In this document: positions 48,665 through 62,400 of the stretch, piece after piece
How positions within the stretch are numbered: position 1 is the stretch's first letter
How the letters are laid out: every line of letters starts with the position of its first letter
Assembly (NCBI GenBank): GCA_013396915.1
Contig: VWZL01000467.1
Coordinates: 68,348-132,347 of the forward strand
Length of the DNA stretch: 64,000 nucleotides
Reading direction: 5' to 3'
Origin: Stercorarius parasiticus
Lineage: Eukaryota; Chordata; Aves; Charadriiformes; Stercorariidae
Notes under the pieces: model-generated
The model's database searches: none
What the model was told of the DNA's origin: nothing
What the model saw: only the letters and a program-made list of their open reading frames with translations
Position numbers and translations under genes: made by a program

Positions 48665-48790
48665 TTTCACCTTCAAGACGACTGCTGCTATTTCAGACCT
48701 GAAGAAGGGGCTTCTGCCCAAAAGCTTATCTGTTTTTTTCTCAGTGGCAGCTGGCCTGATAAAAGACAGCCCCTCCTGTCTTCACAAACT
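48665..48790 (+). repeat. Probable ancient amniote interspersed repeat
   Basis: The block GACCTGAAGAAG, CCCAAAAGCTTATCTG and CTGATAAAAGACA follows the order of a widespread old repeat in amniotes (CCTGAAGAAGAGCT, CTCGAAAGCTTGTCT, CCAATAAAAGATAT) as I remember it. The family name is uncertain to me. Sense orientation is +. Confidence 0.5.
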
Positions 48791-49683
48791 GCAATAGAAA
48801 AAGAGCAACTTACATCTTTAGTGCTGGGTTGAGTGACAGGGGAACATTTGGCTCCTTCTCCATAGTGTAATATGCAGCTAAAAACATCCAGTTAGTAGGT
48901 GTGCTTCAATTTGGTTTTATTTTGAAGAGATTGTTCTAGAAAAATGAATATTTCTGTAGTAGCATTGAAACCTCTTACAAATTCAGCGGTTGACTCAATT
49001 TACTGGAGTCAGGGTAGAAGCCCTTTGTCACAACTGCTAAGGTAGATGGACCTTCAGGTTGCTTTGCCTGTAGGTCTATATTCAGAGTTGCAGATGTGAA
49101 ATGGGAGATATTATTTAAAAATATGTTGGTTAAATAGGTCAAGGCTTCTGTGTGAACACCAATTTGGTGTGGACGTAAGCTAAATCAAGATCAAGTTGAA
49201 AAAGCTTTAGATGAGCCTAGGAGTGTTGACATGCCAAGTTTTTGCATCCTTTTAACTTGAGTTGCTTTTAAACCAGATTTAAACTCAGACAACCCTGAAT
49301 AAATGCAAGGACTAAGTTTTAATTGGTTTGCAAGAAGCACTTCACCGAGGTGAAAGTGCTGAAAATTTCCTGTGATGCCATATAAACAGATAATTATGCC
49401 ATGTGCTGATACTTTGTCATGAACTAGATTAGAAAATGCATGAATTTTTTTAGGTTGGTTTTTTTTTTCCAGAAACCAGCATCGTTTGAAGAAAACCTTA
49501 GTGTTCCTCACCTGCTGTCTGTGCAGGCAGCCCCTTCAAGCACCTCTCGCATCCAGCCAGGGTTATTACATTCCAGAGTGGCAGGTTAAAAAGGCGGTCC
49601 CTCTGCAGTAGGGTCTTTTTAGGTGTGGAGTGACATCTAAACTGATGTGACAGGTTTTCCCAACAGTGCACCTCATCTTTAGG

Positions 49684-49987
49684 GATCAGGAGGATGGGTC
49701 CAGGCTCTTGTTAGTGGTGCCCAGCAACAGGACAAGAGGTAATGGGCACAAACTTGAGCATAGGAAGTTCCACCTAAACATGAGGAGGAACTTCTTTACT
49801 TTGAGGGTGGCAGAGCACTGGAACAGGCTGCCCGGAGAGGTGGTGGAGTCTCCTTCTCTGGAGACATTCAAAACCCGCCTGGACGCGTTCCTGTGCAAGC
49901 TGCTCTAGGTGACCCTGCTCTGGCGGGGGGGTTGGACTAGATGATCTCCAGAGGTCCCTTCCAACCCTATGATTCTATGATTCTATG
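49684..49987 (+). mobile_element. CR1 LINE 3' end with intact ORF2 C-terminal frame
   Basis: The frame at 49666-49908 carries the CR1 ORF2 end: [39 protein letters not shown] and [10 protein letters not shown] with stop. The 3' UTR follows, with GGACTAGATGATCTCCAGAG and CTTCCAACCC, closing with ATGATTCTATGATTCTATG. Low apparent decay suggests a young copy of a different subfamily from the copies at 25 and 34 kb. It is 5'-truncated and cannot move. Confidence 0.95.
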
Positions 49988-51694
49988 TGTAAATCACAAA
50001 GGACTGATGGAAGTTCTGTGTTTTTATAGATGAGGCTTTTAGTATCATTTGAGGAGGATTCTCTAGGCAGGTGTCTGCAGAGGCTCACAAGAAGCGTTTC
50101 CCGTGGCAGACACATCTCAGCTAGTCATGAATTATTGCAGTGTTACTCACTTCCATCAAATATTAGCATCTGGGTACGACTGTGCTCAACTAATTGTTTG
50201 TGTCTTGGATTAAAATGGCAGATGACAGCTGATATTTCGCCATTCTTTTTCTATGTAACAATATATTTTCAGCCCAGTGGCAACTCCCATTGCACTGTAT
50301 GAAAAGGGAGAGGATCCTGCCCGCAGCTAAGTCTCCTGCCAGGTGCAGTCAGTGGAAATAAATGAGAGGTGAGGCTGGAGGAAGAGGGGTGAGGCTGGGC
50401 TATGATGTAAAGGACAGCACCGATGCATTCTTCTAACCTTTGTAAAAGGCTGTGAAAGTCACAGAGTAGCGGTAATATTTTTGCATCATTTGCTGGGTGC
50501 GGGGGAGAGGGTCCTAAAAAAATATGTATGTCCTGGTAGAGAGAAACTGGAAAATTGAAGAGTAAACGACTAAGCAAGACATGGCACTGCAGAGAGTTCT
50601 GGCAGGGCAGTCTGTGCCCAGTGCCCCCTTCCCCAGTGCTTCTCCTGGCACGAAGGCTCTTGCAGTGGGAGGGAGGATGGATGACCAGCCTATGATCAGC
50701 TCGTGTCTTCACAAATCTGGCTGGAATTTAGGACTGAACAGGGGCTGCAACTTTGTAGCCCCTCATCCCACCCACCCAGATGGAAACTGTAGATCTAACT
50801 GGTTTTGTTCAAGTTCTTTCCCCAAGGAGTTCCAGGGCAATAAGGATTTGACCTCTAGGTGCTAAACCTTCTTATTAATTGGGAATCAACCTCAGAAAAC
50901 CAGGCCATCTGTTTAACTCTTTCAGGTGTGTTTAGGTTATGCAATATAGCCAGCCTTTCAGTCCCTGGCAATCCTTGGAGCTTTTTGGATCTCGAGCCAA
51001 AATTCCTAATTTAGATCTACATTGGCAGTGTACTAGGCCAGAGTCCCAGATCTCAAGACTGGTACTTGAAAGAGTCGAGCTTTGATCATCAGTGCAGTTT
51101 ATCGTATCTGATCTATTCACAAATAATAGAACATGTTAGACTGGATTAGATAAACGAAGATATCCCAGACAAAGGCATCACTTTTTGGAATACAAGAAAG
51201 GTCTTCAGTTCAGCAACAACCCCTCCTGCACTCAGAAGAAATGTAGGTGTTGTTACCCTGATGCTTACAGTATTTACAATTCTTCCTCTTGTAGATGGGT
51301 CCCTGAAGATCGTCTGCGTATTCCTTGGCTGTACTCCCGTAGCTCTGTTTAGCTTGATGGCTGGCTGCACTTCTTCAAACAGACAGAGAGGTCACTGCGC
51401 AGCAACAAAAAGCCCTTTTATCTGTGACATTACATGCACCAGTTCAGCTTACCTAAAACCCTGCCAGCGGGGATGCTGCACTGCAACCAGTGCGTTTTCA
51501 GGAAAAACAGGGCTGTAATTGCCAAGATAAGAACTTTGAAACCAGGTGCTGCCCAAAGCTGCAGCCACATTTTAGACTTAGTAACCTTATAAACATCCAT
51601 GTGACTAAAACAACTACGGTAGAAAGGCCTGCTCCTGTCTTGGGTCTGCTGCCATTCAGTGTTTCACTAATCTGCTAAATGCTGGAATTGAGGG

Positions 51695-52790
51695 TACATT
51701 CATTAAAGTTGCAGACAACATTAGGTTGGGAAGAACCGCAAGTGTATTGGAGATTGAGATTAGAATTAAAAAATGATCTTGACACATTGGACAAATGGCC
51801 TGAATCATTAGAATGTACTTGGACAAGGCCAGAAGGTCAATGAGCAGTCAAATAAATTTACTAAAGGAAAATCTGTCAAATCTATCAAAGGATTTTAAAC
51901 ACAAAGATGCAACAGGAGGTTCAGGCAAGCTCTGAGCCGCACACTGCTAGAAGCTGAGAGGATGTATGGGGGAAGTGCTGCCTGACACTGGCCCTGGTCC
52001 TCTGTTCTTCCCTTGGCTTCTGTTGCTGGCAAATGCTGATGCTGCACTCCATATGGCTGCTCTGATGTCATGCTCTTGAGTGCAGAGCAGAAATCATCAG
52101 CCACAGGCACAGGACAGAGAACTGGGCACCAGTTCTGCAGAAAAGATCTGAGGGACTGGTGGATCCAAAGCTGAACGAGAATCATAGAATCAGTTGTTAA
52201 GGTTGGAAAAGACTTTTAAGATCATCGAATCCAACCGTTAACCTAGCATTGCCAAGTCCAACACTAAACCAAGTCTGTAAGCACCACATCTACCCATCTT
52301 TCAAATACCTGCAGGGATAGTGACTCCACCATTTCCCTGAATAGCCTGTTCCAGTGCTTGACAACCCTTTTGGTGAAGAAATTTTTCCTAATAGCATCTG
52401 TCTTACCTGTTTTAAAAGAAGCTCATGCCATATTGGAATATATAAGTGCTAATATTATGTGTAAGAAACTTCTGCTGTCTTAAAGATGTGAGGGGCTGAG
52501 CTCTGTTCAGTGCTGCAAATACCTGCTGGAGCACTGACTCCAGCTTTAGCAATGCACTTTGAAAAGGGTATTGACTAACCTACAGGGGTGCAGAAGAGCA
52601 GCAGAAATGAGTAGAAGGAATATGAGTCGGTTTATTTCGCTGTAAGCAAGTTTTAGATTAGGCATTGGAAATGCTTTCCAGTACTGTCAATAGGGAAGCA
52701 AGGAATAGGCTGTCTGTCTACCTAGTTCTCTGTCCCTGCAGGTTTTTGAGAAGAGGCTAGAAACCTGCTCAGGTGAGACCAGAAAGCATG
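51695..52790 (+). mobile_element. Old CR1-type LINE remnant, interrupted
   Basis: Two decayed pieces in the same order and orientation resemble an old CR1. The first (51695-51844) has GTTGCAGACAACATTAGGTT, then AAAAATGATCTTGACACATT. The second (52495-52790) has CACTTTGAAAAGGGTATTGA, TTTAGATTAGGCATTGG and GCAGGTTTTTGAGAAGAGGC. A younger antisense CR1 (52180-52399) lies between them. The boundaries are approximate, and 51845-52179 is not clearly recognisable. Confidence 0.6.
52180..52399 (-). mobile_element. CR1 LINE 3' fragment inserted within an older CR1
   Basis: In + reading it begins AATCATAGAATCAGTTGTTA, then AGGTTGGAAAAGAC, AAGATCATCGAATCCAACCG, TAAGCACCACATCTACCC and AACCCTTTTGGTGAAGAAAT. 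It is better preserved than the CR1 pieces on either side, which lie in the opposite orientation. Confidence 0.92.
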
Positions 52791-55700
52791 TTAGATCCAC
52801 CATGAGTGACACAGATAATAGCAGATCCTGCCCCAGAACAGAGGGACAGGCTGCCTCTAAGCCATTGCTAGCACTATTCTGTCACCCAGTGATTCTTAGA
52901 TGAACTATGTGCTGTCATTTACACCTGTTTAGACTGGTTACACAATTAGGATAAAAATAATATCCTTGTATCCCTATTCCTAATGGACAAGAGGGTTTGG
53001 AAAAGGGACATTGTCAAAGAGGAATATGTTTGCTGTCCTGCATGGCAAGATAGGTCTGTGCAGAAATGACATGTGCACAGAGGGAGAAGTGTTCAGGTTC
53101 TGCAGGGCCCAGAGCTTTAATCCTGGCACAAGTCCCTACTTTAGTCCTATTTAAATACAAAGTTGTACAGTCCTTTGACTCAGTTTAGAGATATGATGCA
53201 GAAAGGGCTCCTTCCATGACAAACCTCAGGGAAAGGGGAGCAGGGGTTTAACTACTTGTGCTTGCAGTGATCAGACTCTGCTTAATCTGTGGGCAGTGAG
53301 CCTGGATCTCTCTAGTTGCTCTTACAGCAGAACGGAAGATTTATAAATTCATCCACAAAACCAAAATGAATGTACGCCTGGCTGGTTCAATTGTTTTGCA
53401 AAGAATGAGGGTGGAATTCATCCTATTTAACCTCCGTGGTAGAGACAGCTCACCACTAGATCCCTTTGTTAAGTGAGCTGAATCTAACTTCTCATGGAGC
53501 AGCGGGGCCAGCTGTGTAAATGAAAGGGAGCCTGAAGGGCGTGTGGTGGCGAGGCAGACAGTGGCAGTGTCATCCCCAGCAAGGGCTCAGTCCCACGGTG
53601 CCCCAGTGAGGCCAGCGGACTGGGACCAAAGACCAAAGTCCAAAGTCAAGCTAGGGCTGGGACCAGCATGGCTGCAGCCTAACGCAGGCAAGGAGCGAGG
53701 GAAAGGCCTGAGTGCAAACACAACTGCTGAGACGTGGGGGAACAGGGTCCCAGTAAGGCCGCCCATGGCTCTGTCTCACACTGCAGCTGGTTTTCTTGCA
53801 GCTTGAGCCAAGGTTACAACTCCTATCTACAAACACCCCTCTAAAGTTGAGCAACTTTTTTTTAAGGCTGACTAACCCCTCTGCCTACTTTTCCCCCCAA
53901 AGACATTGAGCTGACACTTGCCCTCAGTTGACTTAGTGATCCCCACAGAGAAGACTCAAAGATGACTTTGCCCCTACTAGATCTCAGTGTTTGCCCTCCA
54001 GATGTAAGACTTGCTAGTTACTTGGGTGCCTGTGACAGACGGAGACACCCCACTAGATGGCAGGCCAGGAGCTGGTGGCTGGCAAGCAGAGCCCTACTCA
54101 CCTTGGTCGGAGGCCAGAGGTTTTTCCACTGGTGTTGGTATCATTCCCATATAGGCTGGAATGACCCAGGACCAGCGAAAGAAAAAATTGATCTTGGGCC
54201 TGTAACTGATATAACCTCCCTGGGCTCCTGGCCAGTTGGATGCTGCAGACAAATACCATTCTCTCCAGATAATTAGCATCCCCATGTGATGAGCTTGGGT
54301 CTATTGAGTTTTTAACTATTAGAGGGGCTAATCCTGCTGTGCTAAACTCACTCGTTTGCCATTTTTCAAAATGGCATTTACTTCACAAATGTTTTGAAGC
54401 CTGAAATTGAGTTCTGCCATTTTAATCCATCGCTGCGTGCTTTTTAGCTCGTTATGCGGTGTGAGCTCTCAATTTTGTCAATAGAGAAATAATCACCAGA
54501 GCATGTGGCATGTTAATGGTGTTATCCCTGAAATTCTGACAGTGGATTTACCAGCAGGTAATAAATAAGGAACACCCTCAGTTACGTTTATAAAGCAAAC
54601 CTTGCTGTAGATGCTCCAGGAGAATGGCAGGAATAAAGGTGGCATTATAAGGAAATTGGTAGATCAACCTTTTGGTCTCCCAGTTGTGCAAAGCATCACT
54701 TTAAAATACTGTAGGGGAAAGCAGGCAACAAGACTAAAAGACTGCATTTTGGAAAACAGCTTCCTAAACGTCAATCCAGTAACTTGAGTTCATAACACTT
54801 GTCACCTGCAAATACAAACCTGCTATTATTTTCAAAGGTCCCAAGACAGATTTGTTATTTATTGTTCTCTGATAAGGACTTTGTGTCTACTATATTCCTC
54901 CCTTCTGTGAAAATCAAAAAGGGACCTTAGCGATAAAGGATATGTTGGAGAGTTAGAGGTATCACCCAGCTTCTGAGTGATTTTGAATTGCTCTGGTTTG
55001 TATCGTTTCAGAAAGGCATGGCTGAACTGTAGGAGCCATTATGAAATGGGGGATTTTAACGGAAGGATGGTAGAAGAAGCTCTTTGCAAATTGTCCCCCA
55101 CAAATGTGCCCTGGGAAAATAGGGGCTGATCTGTTTATCTAGCTGTGAGATGGCTGATAATCTCAGGCACTTTAAGATTAGTGTAGCAAAGGACCTTGAG
55201 AGGTCAATCAGCCAGTCTTCTTGCATCAGGGGGATTAGTTAGACATGCACCACTCTGGGGAGATGTTTGTCTACCTTGTTTTTCAGATCTCCTGATGATG
55301 GAGATTTCCATCCTCCTCTGCAGAACAAACATTTACTGAAAAAGGGGCTGGGGGCGGGGTCCTCCCATTCCCCTGTGAGTGTTGTAAATATAGGATTGAT
55401 CATAACCTGCATTAAAGTGGATTTAGGGGTCTATCTGATGCTCAGATCCTTATGGAGCTCAGTCTGCCTCATTCTACATGGACACTTGGCTACACAGTTT
55501 CCATATTTATCTGAAAAACTTCTGTGTTTTTTGTCAGTTCTTTCACACAGGATAAACCAGGATGTTGCTCACCGTTTGGTTCCTTCACTGGGCCAGTGGG
55601 CGCATGGAAGTCTATCTGCAGGGCCGTGACACTGTAGGTAGGGTGGAGAAATGGAGTAACCAGCCCATCTCATGGATTTCTACCAAGAAGCTTTACATTT

Positions 55701-55875
55701 AAAAAGCAGTTTAGCTAATGAATGCAATTCAGGGCAGAGTTGCCTGAAGTCATAATAGATACTTTTGTAAAAACATAAGAGCAGTTCTCAGTGCTGATCA
55801 GAAGACTGAACTGTTAATGAAATTTTAAGAAAGACAGAATAAAACCAGAAACATCCCTGACATACATATGTCTGT

Positions 55876-55916
55876 ATACACACACACAGAGTAAATATAT
55901 ATATACACACACATAT
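55876..55916 (+). repeat. Compound TA/CA microsatellite
   Basis: Alternating purine-pyrimidine tract ATACACACACACA, interrupted, then ATATATATATACACACACA. It is potentially Z-DNA forming and probably polymorphic. Confidence 0.85.
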
Positions 55917-56215
55917 CTTGTATACAACTGCTGTATGCCCAAATGCCAAATGCCATGCGCAGTTCCGGCCTCCCAGTGTCAAAAGGGTATGATAAAAATA
56001 GTAACAGTACCAAGAACAGAGACAAGGAGCAAAATAATAAACTAGAATAGGACAAAACAGCTTTAAAAAGAGGTATCTGGTGTGGTGGATATGGTGGTGG
56101 TCTTTGAAATTAACAGCAGCACTGAGAAAGTTAAAACAGGTCAATAATTCACTGCCTCTCAGCATACAGGAACTATGGGAACAACAAGAAAATGATGAGA
56201 TGACAGGTTCGGAAG

Positions 56216-56420
56216 AGACAAAAGAAGGCTCCTTTTAACACCCTCTGTATAGTTATATTGTGGAACTTATTGCTCAAGGTTGCTGTGGATGCCAAAAGTT
56301 TAGAGTATTGCAAAAGCCATTAGAAAGAGTCATGGAAAAAATGCAGAAAGGGCTATTAAACACTTCTGGCTCAGGAAGAAGTCCTCCAGTCAAGGACTGA
56401 TGGAGGCCGGGAGATTTAAC
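56216..56420 (+). mobile_element. Old CR1/L3-like LINE 3' remnant
   Basis: The segment TGTGGAACTTATTGCTCAAG, GTTGCTGTGGATGCCAAAAG, then TTTAGAGTATTGCAAAAG and GGGCTATTAAACAC follows the end of an ancient CR1-type ORF (usual form GTGGAACTC...TGCCACAGGATGT...GGCCAAAAGTTTA). It is heavily decayed. The edges are estimates. Confidence 0.6.
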
Positions 56421-59400
56421 ACTGAAATGTTACCTTCCTCTGCATAGATTTGTAGGTTTTATGGGATGAAGGGCTTGGAAGAGCTCTCCTGTATCCTTGA
56501 ATCCCCTTTATTAACTTATCAATCATGTGCAGCCTCAGGGAGGGACATTTTTAGGAAGGAAGAGGGAGCAAGAAGGTCACAAGGAGGCCAGGGAATCATC
56601 TCTGGCTTTTTCTCTGGCCTGAAATAACCCTTGGCGAGCTGTGGGGCCATGCTGAGGCGAGGGAGGACCGCTGCCCGCTCTGCCTCACCAGCTCCCAGCT
56701 ATGCCAGTTGCATTAGCTGCTGCCCCAAGGACTTTTCCTGGACTGATTTTGCTGCCTCATAGTTCTGACCTGGTTTTGACATTTGAAAGAGCAAGTAAAA
56801 CCCTCATATGTGTCAGGTGATTTAGCTGCCATCAGCTTCCTTACTGTTTAATGACTGTGCCCGCATGCCCAGCCAAGGTGGTGTTGGATATCCCTGGGTA
56901 AGTGAAGGATTACAGAGGTGCTGCAAGGTCATGCTAAAGTAACCGTGAAGAAATCACGTCCACCCTCCACAGCCTTTCGGGCAGACACAAACTCCCTCCA
57001 TCTGTCTTATTTTTGAGTTGTTCTCCAAGGTGGTCTAGTCCTGTATTCCTCTACCTGCATCCCACCGGGCACTAAATGACAGCAAATTTCCCATCTGGGA
57101 TGTCCTGACATATATGCACACTTCAACCCACAAACCTGTGTGCAAGCAATCGAAGTGCATTGGGAGATACACATACATATTTTTCTGTTGTAAATGAAAA
57201 GCACTGCGGCCACGATGCGCACAGTGCCTGCTAGGCTTGGGTTTGTTATTTTTTTCCTAAAAGGTTATGCCGTCCTTCAGTTTTGAAAAGCCCAACGGCA
57301 TGGGCGGGAGCACAGCACACACCTGGGAGTCAACAAAGAAAGTCCTGTGTGCCAAAACTGGTGTTTACAGCCGCTCTTCTCTGCGACAGCAGTCAGTGCA
57401 TAACCCTCCTATCTCAGATTCTCCATGTGTGAAATGAGGCTAGTAATGTTTATCCACCTACTGTGAGGGTTGATAGAACAAATCATTTTTACTCTATGGG
57501 GATAGGAAAACAGGAAGAAATCCCATTGAAATAATTAATATATACAGGAGCAAGTGAAGGGGGGGGAAAGGAGGAGGATCGTGGGTCTATGCTCTTGTAG
57601 CACAAAGCAAATGATTCTCCACTGAGAACAGCATGAATATGGAAACCATGCAACAGATGCTCTATGCTGAACATCAGATGTATGTAAATTATTCAGCTTG
57701 TCTTTTTGGTGCATTTCCTTGCCATTCAAGACTGGTTTTATGCTGATCATCCAAGAAAGAAGCTGAGGAGTTGGTTTTGGTTATAACGGGCATTGCAGAC
57801 ACACAGTGAGAGCGTGCAGGGTACGATGTGCTGGTGCTGCCCAGAGCTGTGGTCAGCCCCTAATTAGCAGGATAGAAGTTGGTTCTCTGCTTTCAAACTT
57901 CTCTGCGGCAAGGCAAAAGGGGCAAGCCCCAGCCAGGCACTTAAGAGCAATGCCATGGAAATGGGGACAGGTTTTCCTCCTTTCTATTAATCCAAGTTTA
58001 TTATCCTCTCCTTTGGATTTCTGATGGTGGCCAGTACTATTTAAAGACTTGGCATTTATCCAAAGCCCGCACTCACATGCTTCATGTAAGAAATACAGGC
58101 AGAAAAAAAGCAATTTCTTCATTAGTTCATTGAACAGTTCTGCTGCTGCTGAACAAAAAAGACACCATTTCACTTTCTACGTACAGTCCTCACTTATAAG
58201 CAAGCTGCTTCCCTGAGGGTCAGCTTTGCCAGAGGAACAACCGGACCGCTTGCAAGTGCAATGTGTCTGTACTACTTGGAGTTTCACCTATCCGGACGGA
58301 GGCTCGGGGCAGTCATTTTTACTTGCAATGTTATTTTTTTTTGAGGATTTCACATGAAAAGTGCAAACACAAAGGCTGGAACTTCTGATTGCTGTGGCCC
58401 ACTGAAAATTAAGGGCCATGAAAATTATTCTTCATTTCTGATTATATTCTCCACTCCTGAAAACAACCCTGATGGTTGGTAGATACATTGACCAAATGTG
58501 TTTGTTTATTCATTCATAGCTTCTCTTTTGATTTAATGCAGCTGTGACAAATTATTACATTACTTCCATAGGTAGGGAAACAAAACTATGGAGATCATTG
58601 ATATTCAAGAAGGATAGTAAGAACCCAAGATCTTGCCATGATAAAATATTTCAGTGATGCTGATGCAGGAGTTTGGTCTTCAGAGAGATACAAGGTTTGT
58701 TTTCACAGTGTGACATTTGGCCTTGCATCCTCAAGTTACACAATGTTAACCCTGAAAGAGAAGTATGAAGAAGGGCTGGGTTTTGGACTGGCAGCTGGAA
58801 AATCCCATGTCCCAGCCCTGCTGGAGCAGTGCCACCTTCTAGGGTGTTCAGGGCTAAGCTTGTAAATCTGTATTTCGGAATCAAAGTAATTTTCTTCTGA
58901 TTCTCAGATGAGCTAGGAGCATCCTGTGATGCTCAGGTCTTGCTCTTGGCACTCAGTTTGGGCTTCCATCTTTTGGCTTCAGTCCCTTTATTCATAACAT
59001 GTACCTGTGGCCAGTAACTCTGACCACACGAAGTACCCTGAAGACTCATTACTAACAGCTCAGAGCGCAATATATGGGATGAGATCCTTTTAAAGCCTCG
59101 AGGAAGAAGGCTGAGTATTACAAAGTATGTAACAATTGCACCCCCTTACTCAAGCCCAGTTGCAGAGATGGGAACAGCAGCAGGCACTGCTCCAGCCTTG
59201 TTTCACTATCAGTGAAAAATTCGAATTCAGTATCAAAAATTTGAAGTGACTACTATTATGCCTTCTCACCTGTGACTCCTCACCCCAAAGGCCACAGTCA
59301 ACTAGAATCAACAGAGCAAACCCTATATGAGCTCAGAGTGATGTTTGAACGTACATCTCTGTATTTGCAGTGTGATACTTAATGTCAATTTCATGGCATG

Positions 59401-62400
59401 TCTTTAGGTTTAAGGTACACTAGGGAGGATCATCTGCTCTATAAATTCATCTGCATCTTTGGCAGCAGCACCTTAAGTGCTAGTTCACGTGAAGTATTTT
59501 AATGTAACTGTGTCTAGCCTAACATTTGAAGATGTGAGGCTAGACCCTCAGTTTAGGATAAGCAGTTGTCAGCATCTTGACAAAAATCTGGGGGACATAT
59601 TTGGCTCTTGATTTTCATTCAAGACTTTGTTTTTTCAGTTTTGCCTCCAAACCGTGTGCCCTGAAAACTTTACAATAATCGGCCTCACACCACTGCCCTC
59701 TGAAATCAAAGCTCTGGCTTTCCAAGCATTTTCACAGTACATTCCTCACAAGGCTGAGATCAGCTAAAACTTGAAGGCAAACCTAGGTCCATTTAATGAG
59801 CCTATCATTCATTAACATTTACATTGCCAGTTGATTCAGTGCATTTGAAGTAAATAAAACAGGGAAAGTAAAGGGGAAAGAAGTGAATGTCAGTGAGAAG
59901 CTCTAGGGCCTGATGCTATTGCTACTAGTCAGCAAACAGCAATTACCTCCAAACCTGGCAAATGTGCTCCAGGGTTGCTGAAACTGTTGTGGGAGAGAGC
60001 ACTGGATGGGAGGAAAAATGTTGTGGCCTGTCTGAACAATTGTTTTCCAGAGAACTGATGTATTTTGCAGTGGATTTAGAAGAATTAAGAAGAAAAAAAG
60101 CTGTTCAGCTGAGCTTTCTGGGCAAACGGATTTTGACCAAGAATGTTATTTATGAAAATGCAAAAATGCTCTCATTGTTTCTAATGCAAACCAGCAAAAT
60201 AAAAAAATCTGTGACACAGGCAGAACAGTTTTGATTGTAAGAGTCCTGATTCTGATTCCTCCTGCTACAAGAAGTGCTGCATTTCTGACAGCGTGCCAAT
60301 TATTCTCTTCCTAATGCTGTCTTCCTGCAACACATAAAGGAAGTTTTGAAGGTCTCACTGCTGCTACACCTCTGTCTCTTATCACCGTTGGTAGGGGATC
60401 ACAGCATAGCACAGAGCTGCTGCAGAGGCTACAAGGGTTTAAGTAAACTCTTAAACCCATTTCTGGGCAGGTATCCAGACGCCAGTGTCTGGCTAAGCTT
60501 AGAGGGCTTTTCAGACCCAACTAATCTGATACTTGACACCCTTGAATTTAGGTGTGCTAACATTTAGATCGAAAAGACTGACACACAGCTATGTGTTAAC
60601 ATGGTCATCTGAGAGGGCAGCTCAGTTTGGGAGCTATATCCTTGCAATGGTGACGCAGGCAGTGGTTAAACAAAGATCTTTTTTGCTGATTAGAGACTTG
60701 CTGAGTTAATTGAATGAGGTCTGTTCAGATAAACCAGATGGAGCTGCAGGAGTCTGCACACCACTGTGATTTTTCCCCACCTAGCCTTTAACCACACCAT
60801 TTAAATGCCTCTACAATGTGCAAGATAGCATGGAGAGAGTAAGATCGCCTGTATCATGCACTTCATTGCTCACTCTTTGCACCTCTCCCATTCCTTTCAG
60901 ACGCAGTTCACTTATTGATCAAAAGGTACGTTCTGGGGTTCCTTTGCTTCTTCAACTGCTTCTGTACTCCAAGGTTTTAGAAATACAGAGCATCCTATTT
61001 ATAATCTCCAAAAAACAGTGTTACAATGGAGTCTGCAGCAAGAATTAACATAATAAAAAGTGCTGTCATCTGCATATTACTGAGAAGCATTTGAAAAAAG
61101 TTGTGCAGCCTCTACAGTTACCACATTTTCATACACATACAATTATATCCATTACAGAAGCCTTTCAGGTAGGGACCGTAGATTAAGATATAAAAATAAT
61201 AAAAACAGTCAATGTATGTCTTTTGGAAGCACATAAAATCCAGGATGTGTTAGAACTACACGAGCTGGGCCGGTTTCCCATAAAATTTACAGACATTACA
61301 AATGCCCAAAGTTTAACTCCATCCAGGGGGAAGTATATAACCTATTGCTAAATCCTGCTCTCCAAGCAGCCTGAAGGATGGCCATGCTGGGTCTCCTGAG
61401 GTGTGACTGCATAGTGCCGTGGCCTTCCAAGGTCCCTCAAGACCTCCTCCAGGAAATTTAGCTCGACCTCCAGCCACTTTCCTTGGAACATTTTGGCTCT
61501 CAGACTGATGAAGGTGTCAGGAGTAGCTTTTCACCAGTAGCACTTTCCTCTGAAACAAGCTACCTAAATGCCTTAATCCTCACATCAACTATTACAGAAC
61601 TGGCAGACCATCTGTTTTCAAAAGATCACTTATTCTTTTCACTTACAAAAACACTCTTGTCATTTCAGACAGTCTAGCACCAGTAAAAGCTTCTGCACAA
61701 TTTATACGTGCCTGTTCTCCTCATGTCTCTTGTCTCAGCCTTCATTTGCACTATCTTCCCGTGTTCATCTATGTCGCTTTTAATTGCTTTTTTGTCTCTC
61801 TTCTCCCTGTCTTCTTGCTGGCTTCACATTTGAAATGAAAAGCAATGAAATTTGTAGGCTGGTTCTTTAATTCTACAGGACTGGATTCCCCATGGCCTTA
61901 GAGCTGAAACAAGGCCAACCCGTCTCCCACATGAATTAGACTCCACATTTTTAACTGTACTGTAGGAGTCCATCCGAAGTCCTTAGATGAGGTTTTGCAC
62001 ATGGTCCAGCTGGCAGCCTGCAGGCTGCAAGGTGGCTCTGCCTTGTGTGCAGTCTGCTCTCCGACCTTGAAGAAGGTCGTAAAAAGTTGTTAGTGCGCTG
62101 TGTGAAGTCCAGTGGTTAATGCCACCTCCTACACATACTGCAAGCCAGACTGGAGGCCAGAGGTATTAGGATGTGGCATTAAAGGCAGGATGCACACTGC
62201 AGCCCCTCAAATGTTTTTGCTGCGCCAGGTACTTGTGGCTAAGGGCTGTAAGATGTTGAGTCATTCTAATAGTCTGATGCTTCCAAAAAGGCTGAAACCA
62301 CTGCAAGTCACGCACTCCTGCTGCTTTTATTACATTGCTGCTGGTGCCAATGTGAAGCCAATTCAGTTCCATCAGCTGGCAAATGTCTAGGTTTTGATGG

